Assembly: GCA_019637975.1 (NCBI GenBank)
Contig: JAHBUR010000007.1
Coordinates: 1 to 64,000, forward strand
Source of the DNA: Bacteroidota bacterium
GTDB taxonomy: Bacteria > Bacteroidota > Ignavibacteria > UBA10030 > UBA6906
Reading direction: 5' to 3'
Length of the DNA: 64,000 nt
Below the pieces are notes generated by a model. That model did not search any database, was not told where the DNA came from, and saw only the letters and a program-made list of their open reading frames with translations. Shown piece by piece: positions 50,978 to 60,679 of the stretch (the first letter of the stretch is position 1; every line of letters begins with the position of its first letter). The translations under genes were made by a program, and so were the position numbers.

Positions 50978-52036
50978 ATGCACAAAACACTCCTTGCCCT
51001 TAAGTATTTATTTTGCCTCTGCTTGGCCTACGGATGTTCGCAAGAGGCGAAAACTCCGCATCCGCCACTTGAGAGGGGCGTAGAGGAGCGTATTAAGAGT
51101 GCGAACGGGTTTGAGGATCTTTTCGAAGTTGTATCAACTTTGGAATTATCAACGCCAGCCGGCATGGTGGTGGGGTTTGTTGACGTGATGGCTGAGGATT
51201 CTCACGGGCGACTGTACCTTCGAGATCGAACTGCGCGGCTTGTGTACCTGTTTGATGAGAACGGTAGGTTCGTGAAGCAAGTAGGAGGCCGCGGGAAAGG
51301 AGAAGGGGAGTATGAAAGCACGGGGGCTCTCCTCTTCGATGACGAAAGCAAAACACTCTACCACTATGACAACTCTCTGTTGAGAATGACAACATTCGAT
51401 GAGGGGGGTGCTTTTCTGCGGTCATTCAGCACGAAATTGGATCTCGTCACGCACATCTACGTAGCACGTGGCTCGCTGAACCTCTTTCGTCCATCGACTT
51501 GGCTTGATCACACGATATACCTCGTTGACGCCAACGGAACAGTAGTTACGGCCTTTGGGGAAACGGGTCTGAAGAAGGAAGAGAAACGGGAGGCAGTCGG
51601 CGGAGCATGGGCTGCTCATGATGCCGGTTTTTTCTATGGGCTCGCGTGGGGTAACACCATCCACGACTATTCGTATTCGGGAGAACGAATCAACAGTTTC
51701 ACCATTGACAATCCACTGCGAAAAGAAGTTGCCTATCTTCCTAACGGGACCGTTGACGTGCTCAGTTCGTGGCCGATTACGGGTGTGTTTGTTGTACGCA
51801 ATCAACTTCTTATTACCCAGTTCACCATCTTTGGAAAGCCCGGCGAGCAAGCAAAGGCGATGCTCGACGTGTACGACCTGAGCGGTCACCTCATCAAAGG
51901 CGGGTTTGTTTCTGATCAATTACTCAGACGTGCGAACACGCGCGGCGATTTCCTCTCGATCACATATCCCCCTCTCTCCCCGCAAGACCAGCTGAAAAAT
52001 CCAACCATTGTCAGAAGAAAATTCAAACTGCTGTGA
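50978..52036 (+). CDS. 6-bladed beta-propeller lipoprotein, copy 2
   Basis: 352 residues. The lipobox is LAYGC with Cys at residue 20. Blade-like repeats include DSHGRLYLRDRTARLVYLFD, GRFVKQVGGRGKGEGEY and YDLSGHLIKGGF, a pattern seen in 6-bladed propellers of Bacteroidetes (BF3164-type). It differs much from copy 1 but has the same order of motifs (GKGEGEY vs GRGPGEL). The thioredoxin-like gene overlaps its stop (GTGA). Confidence 0.75.
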   Translation: MHKTLLALKYLFCLCLAYGCSQEAKTPHPPLERGVEERIKSANGFEDLFEVVSTLELSTPAGMVVGFVDVMAEDSHGRLYLRDRTARLVYLFDENGRFVKQVGGRGKGEGEYESTGALLFDDESKTLYHYDNSLLRMTTFDEGGAFLRSFSTKLDLVTHIYVARGSLNLFRPSTWLDHTIYLVDANGTVVTAFGETGLKKEEKREAVGGAWAAHDAGFFYGLAWGNTIHDYSYSGERINSFTIDNPLRKEVAYLPNGTVDVLSSWPITGVFVVRNQLLITQFTIFGKPGEQAKAMLDVYDLSGHLIKGGFVSDQLLRRANTRGDFLSITYPPLSPQDQLKNPTIVRRKFKLL

Positions 52037-52620
52037 GTGGGAGAGTGTTCTGTATGCTTCTCGTAGCACTTCCCACGGTGGGAGGCTTTCTCTTGTTTGT
52101 TATTCTTCTGCAGGATCGCTCTGCGCACAGGGCAACTATTGCACAGTATGCTTCGGAACGGGAATCCCGCGTGTACAGGTATGGTCAATTGGGGCTCCTC
52201 ATTCCGGACACGTTGGGCAAGAGCGTCAGCGGTGACATTATCGATCGCACATTTTTCTCTCAAAGGAGGGCGACACTCATTGCCTTTGTCAGTGAATACG
52301 CATGCAAGCCATGTGTTGAACATGAAATTGCTTGGTGGGATTCACTCCGTGTGAGGTACGGTAACAGGTTCGGTATTGTTGTCGTGGCGGACTACCCCGA
52401 ACGTGTAAGGATACTGCGACTTGCGAAGGAATACAAACTTGACTATCCGATTGTTCACCAGCAAATCGAGTTTGCCTTTGAGCACTTTGGTGTGACTGTT
52501 ACACCGCGGACATTCTTGGTCAGTGATCGGGGCAGAGTCCTTCTGCAGCATTGGACCCGTCCGGACGATCTTGCCGATATAGACTCATTCTATGCAATTG
52601 TGGAATCATATCTGATGTAA
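52033..52620 (+). CDS. Thioredoxin-like (TlpA/redoxin) protein, copy 2
   Basis: 195 residues from GTG 52033, which overlaps the propeller stop. An N-terminal membrane anchor (about 7-27) leads to a periplasmic thioredoxin fold with catalytic Cys91 and Cys94 (YACKPC), a cis-Pro region VTPRTFLV and RGRVLLQHW. It would reduce or form disulfides in the periplasm; the Cys-rich peptide two genes upstream is the obvious candidate partner. ATG 52054 is a second possible start. Fourth gene of cassette 2. Confidence 0.82.
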   Translation: MSGRVFCMLLVALPTVGGFLLFVILLQDRSAHRATIAQYASERESRVYRYGQLGLLIPDTLGKSVSGDIIDRTFFSQRRATLIAFVSEYACKPCVEHEIAWWDSLRVRYGNRFGIVVVADYPERVRILRLAKEYKLDYPIVHQQIEFAFEHFGVTVTPRTFLVSDRGRVLLQHWTRPDDLADIDSFYAIVESYLM

Positions 52621-52784
52621 GTCCCGGCCTATCAAGATTCTATTCAAGCCATCGGAAAGGGGGCAGACTTTCTTGCCGAGCTTCACCACAGCGTCCTCTC
52701 CTCCCACCGTGAGCGAGGGGCAAGACGCATGAGTGACATTCACCCCCCTTTTTCGTTTCTTCCCGTAGTGCTCTTGACTGGCTC

Positions 52785-55700
52785 ATGTCCCTAAGCTCCC
52801 TCTCCATATCCCGCCCCGTTACCGTGCTGATGTTCTACATCGGCGTGGTGATGCTTGGCGTTATTGCGTTCTTCAATCTCAGCGTTGATTTTCTTCCCCC
52901 CATCAAAATTCCGAAGCTCACCGTCCAGACGTCGTATCCCAACACGTCGCCGGAAGAAGTGGAGCGGCGGGTGACGCAACCGGTGGAGGCGGCGCTCGCA
53001 ACAGTCGTCGGCGCAAAACGGATTTCCTCCATCTCACGCGATGCGCAATCCGTGGTAACGGTGGAATTCTATTGGGGCACGGATATGGACTTTGCCCTGC
53101 TGGAAGTCCGTGAGAAGTTGGATCAAATGCGTGGCATGCTGCCGCGCGAAGCAGGCCGCCCGACAATCCTCCGCATTAATCCCTCGACAGAACCGGTGAT
53201 GACGATAGCGTTGTCTGCGGCTTCTTCCTCAGGCGACCTCACCACCGTGTCCGCCGGAGGGGGACGGGGCGAGGGCGGATACACTGGACGCAGCGGTCGT
53301 GACTGGAGTCCCGACCAACAGTCGGGTTTGATGGAACTGAAAGAGACGGCGCGGGCGCTGGTCAAGAAGAGAATAGAACAGATTGACGGCGTTGCGCAAG
53401 TGAGCGTGTTGGGCGGAGTGGAGCGGGAGATTCACGTTGTTACAGACGGACAGAAGTTGGAGGCGCTTGGCCTCTCGCTCGACCAGATGTCGCAAGCGCT
53501 CGCACAATCCAATGTGAGTCTCCCCGGCGGCTCAATCAAGAAGGGGCTATTCCGCTATCCGCTCAGAACCCTCGGCGAGTTCAAGTCGCCGGATGACATT
53601 CGTTCCGTTGTTGTGCATACGACGCCGTCGGGACGGCTCGTGCGTGTGTCCGACGTTGCTGTTGTGCGTGATACGATTAAGGAACGGACAGGAATCACGC
53701 GCTACAACGGCAGCGAGGTGATTGCCCTGCACATCCGCAAAGAATCAGGTACAAACACGATTGAAGTCTCAGGACGGATTCACGAAGTGCTGAATCAACT
53801 CCGCGGCGAGTATCCGTCACTGCACCTCAGCGTCATCGCCGATCAGGGGGAGTTCATTGGGCAATCCATCGCCGATGTACAGCAGGCGATTGCCATCGGG
53901 GCGGTGTTAGCGTTTGTTGTGCTCTTCCTCTTCCTGCGGCGTGCGCGCTATCCGCTCATCATCGGGGTCACGATCCCCGTCTCGCTACTCGCTACATGCA
54001 TCGTGATGTACTTTCTCAACATCAATCTCAACATCATCTCACTCACCGGACTTGCGCTCGGCATCGGCATGTTGGGGGATAATGCGATTATTATGATCGA
54101 GAACGTGACACGCTTGCGCGAGAAGGGAATGCTGTTGCTGGACGCCGTGTTGGAAGGCTCGAAAGAAATCAATCTTGCTGTCACCGCCTCAACGCTCACG
54201 AACGTCGCGATCTTCCTCCCGATCATATTTGTCGAAGGCGTGGCATCGCAACTCTTCGTTGATATGGGAGTGACGATGTCCGTGTCGCTGCTTGTCTCGC
54301 TGTTCGTTGCCGTGACCCTCGTGCCGATGCTGCTTTCGCGTGAAAAGTCAGATACTACCAAACGCAGCAGCGGCGGGATGTTAGAACGTCTCGTCCTGTG
54401 GGTGAAGGAGACGAGTGAAGCGGCGTTGGACAAGTATCTCGTGTGGGCGCTTGCACATCGCGGGAGAGTGGTTGCGGCGACTGTCGCGCTGTTTGCGGCA
54501 GCAGTTACCGTTGCGTTCTTCATCCGCAGCGAACCTGCACCCGATATTGATCAGAGCCGGTTCACGATTCAGATGACGTTCCCGAAAGGCGCGACGCTCG
54601 AAGCTGTCTCGAACAGCGTGGCAGAGATGGAACGGCGGCTGCTTCATCTTGACGGCGTAGCGGGAGTGTATTCTGCCATGGGCATTACGGATGAGACGAG
54701 CATCTGGCGTGTTGAGGACGCGGCGCTTGAACGGGCGACGATGGAGGTACGGGTGAAGCAGGCGGCGTTGACGGCGCGTGTGTTGGAGGACGGGCGCAAT
54801 GTGGTGGCCGCGCTGCAACAGGGCACATCGGGTGTGGAGTTTGCCATCCGCTCGCGCGGCACGACCTTCGAGCAAATCCTCCGCCCCGAAGTGAACGACC
54901 TGAGAATCCGTGTCACCGGCAAAGACCCCGCAGTTGTGGCGCAGATTGCCGGACGCTTCGCCCGGCAACTCCACTCCGTACAAGGAGTTACCGGTATCCG
55001 GACGTCACTGCAGCTCGGCACGCCGGAGTATAGAATTGAAATTGACCGAGACGAAGCGAAGCTGCACGGACTGAGTGTGCAAAGCATCGCGGCATTCATC
55101 AGGCAACAGGTGCAGGGCGCGGAGGCAACGGCGCTCAACGAGTTCGACAGGAAGGTGACGATCCGTGTCCGCAATACGCATGTAAACAACCTCGATGCAA
55201 TGCTTGATGCGATGATTGGCGGCGCGCCGCTGCGCAACTTCGTGCGTTGGCAAGAAGCAACAAGTGAAGGCGAAATCTGGCGCGAGAACCAGCAGCGTGC
55301 GCAGGTGATTCTCGCTAATGTGCATGAGCGTTCATTGGGGAGTGTTGTTGATGAGCTTGAACGAAACGCCAAGGCATTTACAATGTCTGCCGGTTATGCC
55401 ATCAGTATCGGCGGAGAGAATGAAGAGATACGCGAGTCGTTCCGCAGTCTGCTGATCATCATTCTGCTTTCCCTCTTTCTGGTGTACATGATTCTTGCGG
55501 CGCAGTATGAGTCGGTGCTCTATCCGTTTGTCATTTTGCTGACGAGTCCGTTGGCGTTCATCGGCGCCATCGGTGCAATGGCGCTGACGGGACAGGCGTA
55601 CAACGTCATGTCGCTGATCGGCCTCGTCATCATGATTGGCGCGGTGGATAATGATGCAGTGATTGTGGTGGATGTGATCACGGCGTTGCGGCGCGCAGGA

Positions 55701-55934
55701 GTTCCACTCCACGAAGCAATCCGTGAGGGAATGAAGCAACGCCTCCGCCCGATTTTGATGACAACGGCGACGACCGTGTTGGGCATTATTCCGTTGTTCT
55801 TCGAGTTCGGCACCGGTTCCGAGCTTGTGCGGGCGCTGACCGTGCCGATTGTGGGGGGATTGGTCGCGTCAACAGTTTTTACCGTTGTCGCGATTCCGAT
55901 TGTGTACACGTTGATTGATAACCAAGCCTCGTAG
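52785..55934 (+). CDS. RND efflux permease lacking the usual proton-relay residues
   Basis: 1049 residues with the full 12-helix RND layout. In TM4 the usual Asp-Asp pair is Asp432-Asn433 (GMLGDNAIIMIEN), and in TM10 the usual Lys is Asn956 (GAVDNDAVIVV). A low-complexity insert of about 35 residues (Ser/Gly-rich, GGGRGEGG) lies near residues 145-180 of the first porter loop. It is followed 176 bases later by a second, different permease, so the two may form a mixed trimer like MdtBC. The adaptor is probably the one at 45730. Its 5' end is duplicated at 45585 and 49600. Confidence 0.9.
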   Translation: MSLSSLSISRPVTVLMFYIGVVMLGVIAFFNLSVDFLPPIKIPKLTVQTSYPNTSPEEVERRVTQPVEAALATVVGAKRISSISRDAQSVVTVEFYWGTDMDFALLEVREKLDQMRGMLPREAGRPTILRINPSTEPVMTIALSAASSSGDLTTVSAGGGRGEGGYTGRSGRDWSPDQQSGLMELKETARALVKKRIEQIDGVAQVSVLGGVEREIHVVTDGQKLEALGLSLDQMSQALAQSNVSLPGGSIKKGLFRYPLRTLGEFKSPDDIRSVVVHTTPSGRLVRVSDVAVVRDTIKERTGITRYNGSEVIALHIRKESGTNTIEVSGRIHEVLNQLRGEYPSLHLSVIADQGEFIGQSIADVQQAIAIGAVLAFVVLFLFLRRARYPLIIGVTIPVSLLATCIVMYFLNINLNIISLTGLALGIGMLGDNAIIMIENVTRLREKGMLLLDAVLEGSKEINLAVTASTLTNVAIFLPIIFVEGVASQLFVDMGVTMSVSLLVSLFVAVTLVPMLLSREKSDTTKRSSGGMLERLVLWVKETSEAALDKYLVWALAHRGRVVAATVALFAAAVTVAFFIRSEPAPDIDQSRFTIQMTFPKGATLEAVSNSVAEMERRLLHLDGVAGVYSAMGITDETSIWRVEDAALERATMEVRVKQAALTARVLEDGRNVVAALQQGTSGVEFAIRSRGTTFEQILRPEVNDLRIRVTGKDPAVVAQIAGRFARQLHSVQGVTGIRTSLQLGTPEYRIEIDRDEAKLHGLSVQSIAAFIRQQVQGAEATALNEFDRKVTIRVRNTHVNNLDAMLDAMIGGAPLRNFVRWQEATSEGEIWRENQQRAQVILANVHERSLGSVVDELERNAKAFTMSAGYAISIGGENEEIRESFRSLLIIILLSLFLVYMILAAQYESVLYPFVILLTSPLAFIGAIGAMALTGQAYNVMSLIGLVIMIGAVDNDAVIVVDVITALRRAGVPLHEAIREGMKQRLRPILMTTATTVLGIIPLFFEFGTGSELVRALTVPIVGGLVASTVFTVVAIPIVYTLIDNQAS

Positions 55935-56110
55935 GGAGAGATTCTTCTGGCTGATGGTATTGAACTCCTACGCCGTTCGAGAATCGGTTTTGAATTTCAT
56001 GGGCTACAAACTTGTTGCTCCTATGGCAAGGGCGTTGACTTCCCCGATCCAAATTGCTATGATGGGAGCGAAGCGTAGAAACGGGAGCTTGTTCTCGCTT
56101 CCTTGTAGAG

Positions 56111-59100
56111 GTGGCAATCTCTAATACAACTTCACCCTTCGACCTGCACGTTGTGAGGAATTCACTTTCACATCTTCTTCACCGTCCTGTCGCCGTCAGC
56201 ATGGTCTGCGGCGCGGTTGTGCTTGCGGGATTGTTTGCGTTTACGCGGTTGCCCATCGAGCTTTCACCTTCCATTGATTTTCCCAGTCTCACCATCAACA
56301 CCTCGTGGGGAAACACGTCGCCCGAAACAGTTGAGCAGTTTATCACCGCGCCAATCGAAGAAGTGGCGAACACCGTTGCAGGAGCGAAGAATATCCGCTC
56401 CCGCTCGTCCGAAGGGCGCTCGTCGGTGGATGTGGAGTTTGAGCAGGGAACCGACATGAATTTTGCGCGGCTTGAGTTGTACGAGAAGTTGGCTGCGCTT
56501 TCGGAGACATTCCCTGCGGGCATCGGGGTCCCCGTTATCACCCGCTACGTGCCGGAGGATTTCAGGGAGTTGCAGGGGTTTCTCACGTTTGCTCTCGCAT
56601 CGAAGATGAGCGCCGCAGCATTGCGCACGTATGCCGTGGAGCGCATTGTGCCCGCACTGACTTCAATCAAAGGAGTTGCGCGTGTCGAAACTATTGGTGG
56701 CGAGGAGCGTGAAGTGCATATCCTGCTCGATCCGAAGCGTGTAGCCTCCGCCGGGCTGACCGTTGATGGCGTGCTCACTGAATTGCGGGAGGTCGAGTTC
56801 AATGCGCCCGTAGGCGTATTGCAGCGCGGCGCGGGCAGGATGATCGTTGCAGTACACAACAGTAACGCCCGCATTGACGATATTCTGGACTTGCCGCTGC
56901 GCGCTCAAGCCAATACGCTGCTTCGTTTGCGCGATATCGCCACCGCGCACGACACCATCGCCGAAACGCGCAGCATCTACCGCATTGATGGCAAACCCTC
57001 CATCACTTTAGTCATTGACAAAGAGCCGAACATCAACACCACCCAAGTCGCCGACCGCGTCAGTGCCCGCTTGGACGAACTTGCCGCCGCATTCCCCGGC
57101 AATCTCTCACTTACAAAAATCGTGGACAAGAGCCGACAGATGCGCGAGGAGTTGGAGAACTTGCGGCGCGAGGTCTTCTTCTCCATCTTCTTCATCTGGC
57201 TTGTGTTGGTTGTGGCGCTCGGAAGTCTGCGCGCCCCGCTCGTGCTGATGTCGTCGTTGGTCATTTCGCTCGCGGGCACCCTGCTTATCTTCTGGCTACT
57301 CGGACTCGGCTTGCATCTTCTCACGCTTGCGGGACTCGTCCTCGGCTTCGGGCGGGTTGTGGATGATTCGATCGTTGTGTTGGATAACATTCAACGTCGC
57401 AACGATACATCCGATGCCGGCATTGCCTCTGCCGTCGCTCAGGTGCGTCTTCCGGTCATTGCTTCAACCATTACCACAATTGGCGCGCTGCTGCCGATTG
57501 CGTTCCTGCCGCAGGATGTGAGGCCGTATTTCCGCGAGTTCGGGCTTGCCGTCGGGATTGCGTTGGTGATGTCGCTGCTTGTCTCGTTCACTGTCATCCC
57601 GGTGTTGATTCGCAACGTACCTGCTGTGCTTGCAACGAGCGGAAGGTTTGAGAGTACAGGCAATCGTATTCTCGCCGCATACAGAAAGATCCTCGGCTGG
57701 TGTCTGCGCTGGCGGAAGAGTGTACTTGCGGCAGTTGTCCTCGCGTTCGGCTTGCCTGTGTGGCTGCTTCCGGAACGGATTGATGCTGAACATCTTCCTG
57801 CACGAATCTACAACGCAGTGTTCGCAAGCGAGCCGATGATGGCCGCTCGTCCGTATCTCAACGCGGCACTCGGTGGTGCTTCGCATCTCTTCTTTACCAA
57901 AGTCACGAAGGGAGAAGTGTGGGAATGGGGGAACGAAACGTATCTCGTGGTGCGTGTCGGCTTTCCGCAAGGGACCGAGCTTCATCGGTACGATGATGTG
58001 GCGCGACTCATCGAGCGTGAAGTTCAAACGGCGCATGAGGGCGTCAGTCTCATGACGACGCGTATCGTTGACGACTACGCTTCGGTACGTGTGGATTTTG
58101 ACGGGAAGGCCTCAATGACGGCTCTGCCGTATGTAGTGAAAAACCGGCTGACGGTGTTGGCGGCACAAACAGGCGGTGCTTCGATTTCGGTGTCCGGCTT
58201 CGGGCCCGGCTTCTACTCCGGCGGCGAATCGGCGCCGAGTTTTTATGTGAAGGTGTTGGGATATAACTACGGAAAGGTGAAAGAACTTGCCGAACAGTTC
58301 AAGCAACGCCTCGAACGCAACCCGCGTATTGCCGAGGTGGATATTGACAGAACATTCGGCCGCTGGCCGAAATCTACCGAGTTGGTGATGAGCTTCGACC
58401 GCGAAGCCGTTGCCGCGCATCATTTCACGGCAGCGGACATCATGCCGTGGATCGGCAGCATGACGCGCGGGACGGTTGACCGGCAAACCGTTTCGCTCGG
58501 CGGCGAGCGAGTCCCTCTGGTTGCAAAGATGCGGGGCTTTGATTCCGCGACTGTACAAGAGTTATTCCGCGAGCCGATAGTGAATGCGCACAGCGAAACG
58601 GTGCCTCTTGGCGCGCTTGTGCAGCTTGATGAACGGCGCGTTATGTCGCAGATAACGCGGGAGAACCAGCAGTATGTCCGTTGGATTTCGTTCGAGTATC
58701 GCGGGCCGTTCAGGTATGGCGATCAGTTTGTCGAATCCACCATCAACGCAATGCCGCTGCCGCACGGGTACAAGTTCGACAAGTCTTTTGCCTGGTTTAT
58801 CATGTCCGAACGTGACAAGTCCTCCATGCTTTGGCTTGCGCTTGTTGCCCTGGTCATTGTCTTCATGGTAACGGCCTCACTCTACGAGTCGTTTACCAGG
58901 CCTCTCATCGTGATTCTCACTGTTCCCCTCTCACTGATCGGATTGTTTCTTGCGTTCTATTGGACGGACACACCGTTCGGTCGCGGCGGGTACGCGTCGG
59001 CCATGTTGCTCACCGGTATCGTCGTGTCGAATGCCATTCTCTTGATTGATTATGTGGCGAAGCGCGTTCAAGCCGACTCGGTTTCGGTAAACGTCCTTGT

Positions 59101-59308
59101 GTATGCCTCTGCGGACAGGTTACGCCCGATCATGATGACCTCGCTGACCACGATAGGCGCTCTTCTCCCCTTATTGCTCTGGAGTCCCTCTTCCGGTATA
59201 TGGTACTCACTTGCCCTCGGAACAATTGGCGGGCTTTGCACATCAACCCTGTTGACACTCGTGGTAGTGCCGGCCGTCCTTGCGGTTGTGTACAGGGCAC
59301 GCACGTAG
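56111..59308 (+). CDS. Second RND efflux permease of the tandem pair
   Basis: 1065 residues from a GTG. TM4 keeps Asp418-Asp419 (GRVVDDSIVVLDN), but the TM10 Lys is Ser973 (GIVVSNAILLIDY). The N-terminal loop reads LPIELSPSIDFPSLTINTSW. It is only distantly similar to the permease upstream, as expected for heteromeric partners, not a recent duplicate. The 176 bases between the two genes contain no gene. Substrate unknown. Confidence 0.9.
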   Translation: MAISNTTSPFDLHVVRNSLSHLLHRPVAVSMVCGAVVLAGLFAFTRLPIELSPSIDFPSLTINTSWGNTSPETVEQFITAPIEEVANTVAGAKNIRSRSSEGRSSVDVEFEQGTDMNFARLELYEKLAALSETFPAGIGVPVITRYVPEDFRELQGFLTFALASKMSAAALRTYAVERIVPALTSIKGVARVETIGGEEREVHILLDPKRVASAGLTVDGVLTELREVEFNAPVGVLQRGAGRMIVAVHNSNARIDDILDLPLRAQANTLLRLRDIATAHDTIAETRSIYRIDGKPSITLVIDKEPNINTTQVADRVSARLDELAAAFPGNLSLTKIVDKSRQMREELENLRREVFFSIFFIWLVLVVALGSLRAPLVLMSSLVISLAGTLLIFWLLGLGLHLLTLAGLVLGFGRVVDDSIVVLDNIQRRNDTSDAGIASAVAQVRLPVIASTITTIGALLPIAFLPQDVRPYFREFGLAVGIALVMSLLVSFTVIPVLIRNVPAVLATSGRFESTGNRILAAYRKILGWCLRWRKSVLAAVVLAFGLPVWLLPERIDAEHLPARIYNAVFASEPMMAARPYLNAALGGASHLFFTKVTKGEVWEWGNETYLVVRVGFPQGTELHRYDDVARLIEREVQTAHEGVSLMTTRIVDDYASVRVDFDGKASMTALPYVVKNRLTVLAAQTGGASISVSGFGPGFYSGGESAPSFYVKVLGYNYGKVKELAEQFKQRLERNPRIAEVDIDRTFGRWPKSTELVMSFDREAVAAHHFTAADIMPWIGSMTRGTVDRQTVSLGGERVPLVAKMRGFDSATVQELFREPIVNAHSETVPLGALVQLDERRVMSQITRENQQYVRWISFEYRGPFRYGDQFVESTINAMPLPHGYKFDKSFAWFIMSERDKSSMLWLALVALVIVFMVTASLYESFTRPLIVILTVPLSLIGLFLAFYWTDTPFGRGGYASAMLLTGIVVSNAILLIDYVAKRVQADSVSVNVLVYASADRLRPIMMTSLTTIGALLPLLLWSPSSGIWYSLALGTIGGLCTSTLLTLVVVPAVLAVVYRART

Positions 59309-59381
59309 TGGGATTTCTCGCGAAGATTCTGTATTCTGGAATTGGTACCAAGCATATTCTCATTTGTTTTATTGGCGGTAT

Positions 59382-60383
59382 ATGAAAGCCATCCTTCTCG
59401 AATCCAAAGCCGAACCGTTGCATCTCAAGGAAGTCGCCAGACCTGTCATCGGAGACGACGGGGTTCTCATCAAACTCAAAGCGTCAGCTCTTAATCATCG
59501 CGACAATTACATTCAGCAGGGAACATATCCCCGCACAACCTATCCTATCATCATCGGCTCCGACGGGGCGGGAGTTGTCGAAGATGTGGGGAAGAATGTC
59601 GGACGCAACCTTGTCAGGTCAGATGTCATCATCAATCCGGGGTACAACTGGGGGGAGAATCCGAAGGCGCAACAGAAGAGTTTCACCGTTCTCGGATTTC
59701 CGGAGAACGGAACGCTTGCAGAGTATATTGCAGTACCGTCGAGATATGTCAGGCCGAAGCCTCAACATCTTACGTTCGAAGATGCGGCGGCGCTTGCACT
59801 TGTCGGATTAACGGCGTACCGGGCGTTGTTCACACGAGGCAACCTGCAGGCTGGCGAGCGAGTACTGGTCACGGGCATCGGTGGCGGCGTGGCCGTGACG
59901 GCGTTGCAGTTTGCGCTTGCTGCGGGTGCGAAGGTGTTTGTCACATCAGGTTCAGACGAGAAGATTGCGAAAGCCGTTTCGCTCGGAGCAAGTGGAGGCG
60001 TGAACTACACAGCCGAAACATGGGCCGATGAGCTGCAGAAGCGTGCAGGCGGTTTTGACTTGATTGTTGATGGCGCGGCGGGACCGGGTTTCGCGAGATT
60101 GTTAGATATTGCCGCGCCCGGCGGGAGAATCGTCAACTACGGCTCGGTGCAAGGCAAAATCCAGAATGCCGAAGCTGCACGCATCTACTGGAAGCAACTC
60201 TCCATTCTCGGCTCGACGATGGGGACGGGGGAGGAGTTTGCTGCAATGCTTCGCTTCGTGGAACAGCACAACATCACACCCGTCATCGATTCAGTCTTTT
60301 CTCTTGCCGATGCGGAGAAGGCGATGCAGCGATTAGCAGGCGGGAAGCAGTTTGGGAAGGTGGTGTTGAGGCATGATCCGTAG
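59382..60383 (+). CDS. MDR-family quinone oxidoreductase / zinc-independent alcohol dehydrogenase-like
   Basis: 333 residues from ATG 59382. The N-terminal GroES-like domain has ALNHRDNYIQQGTYP and PIIIGSDGAGVVEDVG. The Rossmann domain has GERVLVTGIGGGVAVTALQF and later GGRIVNYGSVQG. The catalytic-zinc Cys and His of alcohol dehydrogenases are not evident, so NAD(P)H-dependent quinone or enoyl reduction is likely. Single gene, downstream of the RND pair by 73 bases; any link is speculative. From 60384 to 60679 no gene or convincing promoter is seen. Confidence 0.88.
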   Translation: MKAILLESKAEPLHLKEVARPVIGDDGVLIKLKASALNHRDNYIQQGTYPRTTYPIIIGSDGAGVVEDVGKNVGRNLVRSDVIINPGYNWGENPKAQQKSFTVLGFPENGTLAEYIAVPSRYVRPKPQHLTFEDAAALALVGLTAYRALFTRGNLQAGERVLVTGIGGGVAVTALQFALAAGAKVFVTSGSDEKIAKAVSLGASGGVNYTAETWADELQKRAGGFDLIVDGAAGPGFARLLDIAAPGGRIVNYGSVQGKIQNAEAARIYWKQLSILGSTMGTGEEFAAMLRFVEQHNITPVIDSVFSLADAEKAMQRLAGGKQFGKVVLRHDP

Positions 60384-60679
60384 TACACTCAGCCTTCATA
60401 CGCTGAACGCTTGATATTCATCTTCTACTTCGCCATATTAAAATCAGGTTGAGCAACCAGCGCTCCGCTGTTCTCCAGCCTTTCCTCTGTTCATTTCCAC
60501 ACACACTCTCCTGATGTATCTTCCCGCTGGGAATTCTGATACCTTCGCGCTACGCAAATAGCGATACGCATTAGCGTTGTTATGTCCCGGCCAGAGATAA
60601 GAGGCTGCTGTGTGCGGTCCGGCCCGTTACCGCGTTGATGGGGGAAATTAATCTTGACAAACTGTTCGAAAGTCTTCAC

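Noticed and set aside
60652-60679. Promoter with TTGACA before the M28 gene
   Set aside because: No -10 box at suitable distance and it lies only 28 bases before the start codon.
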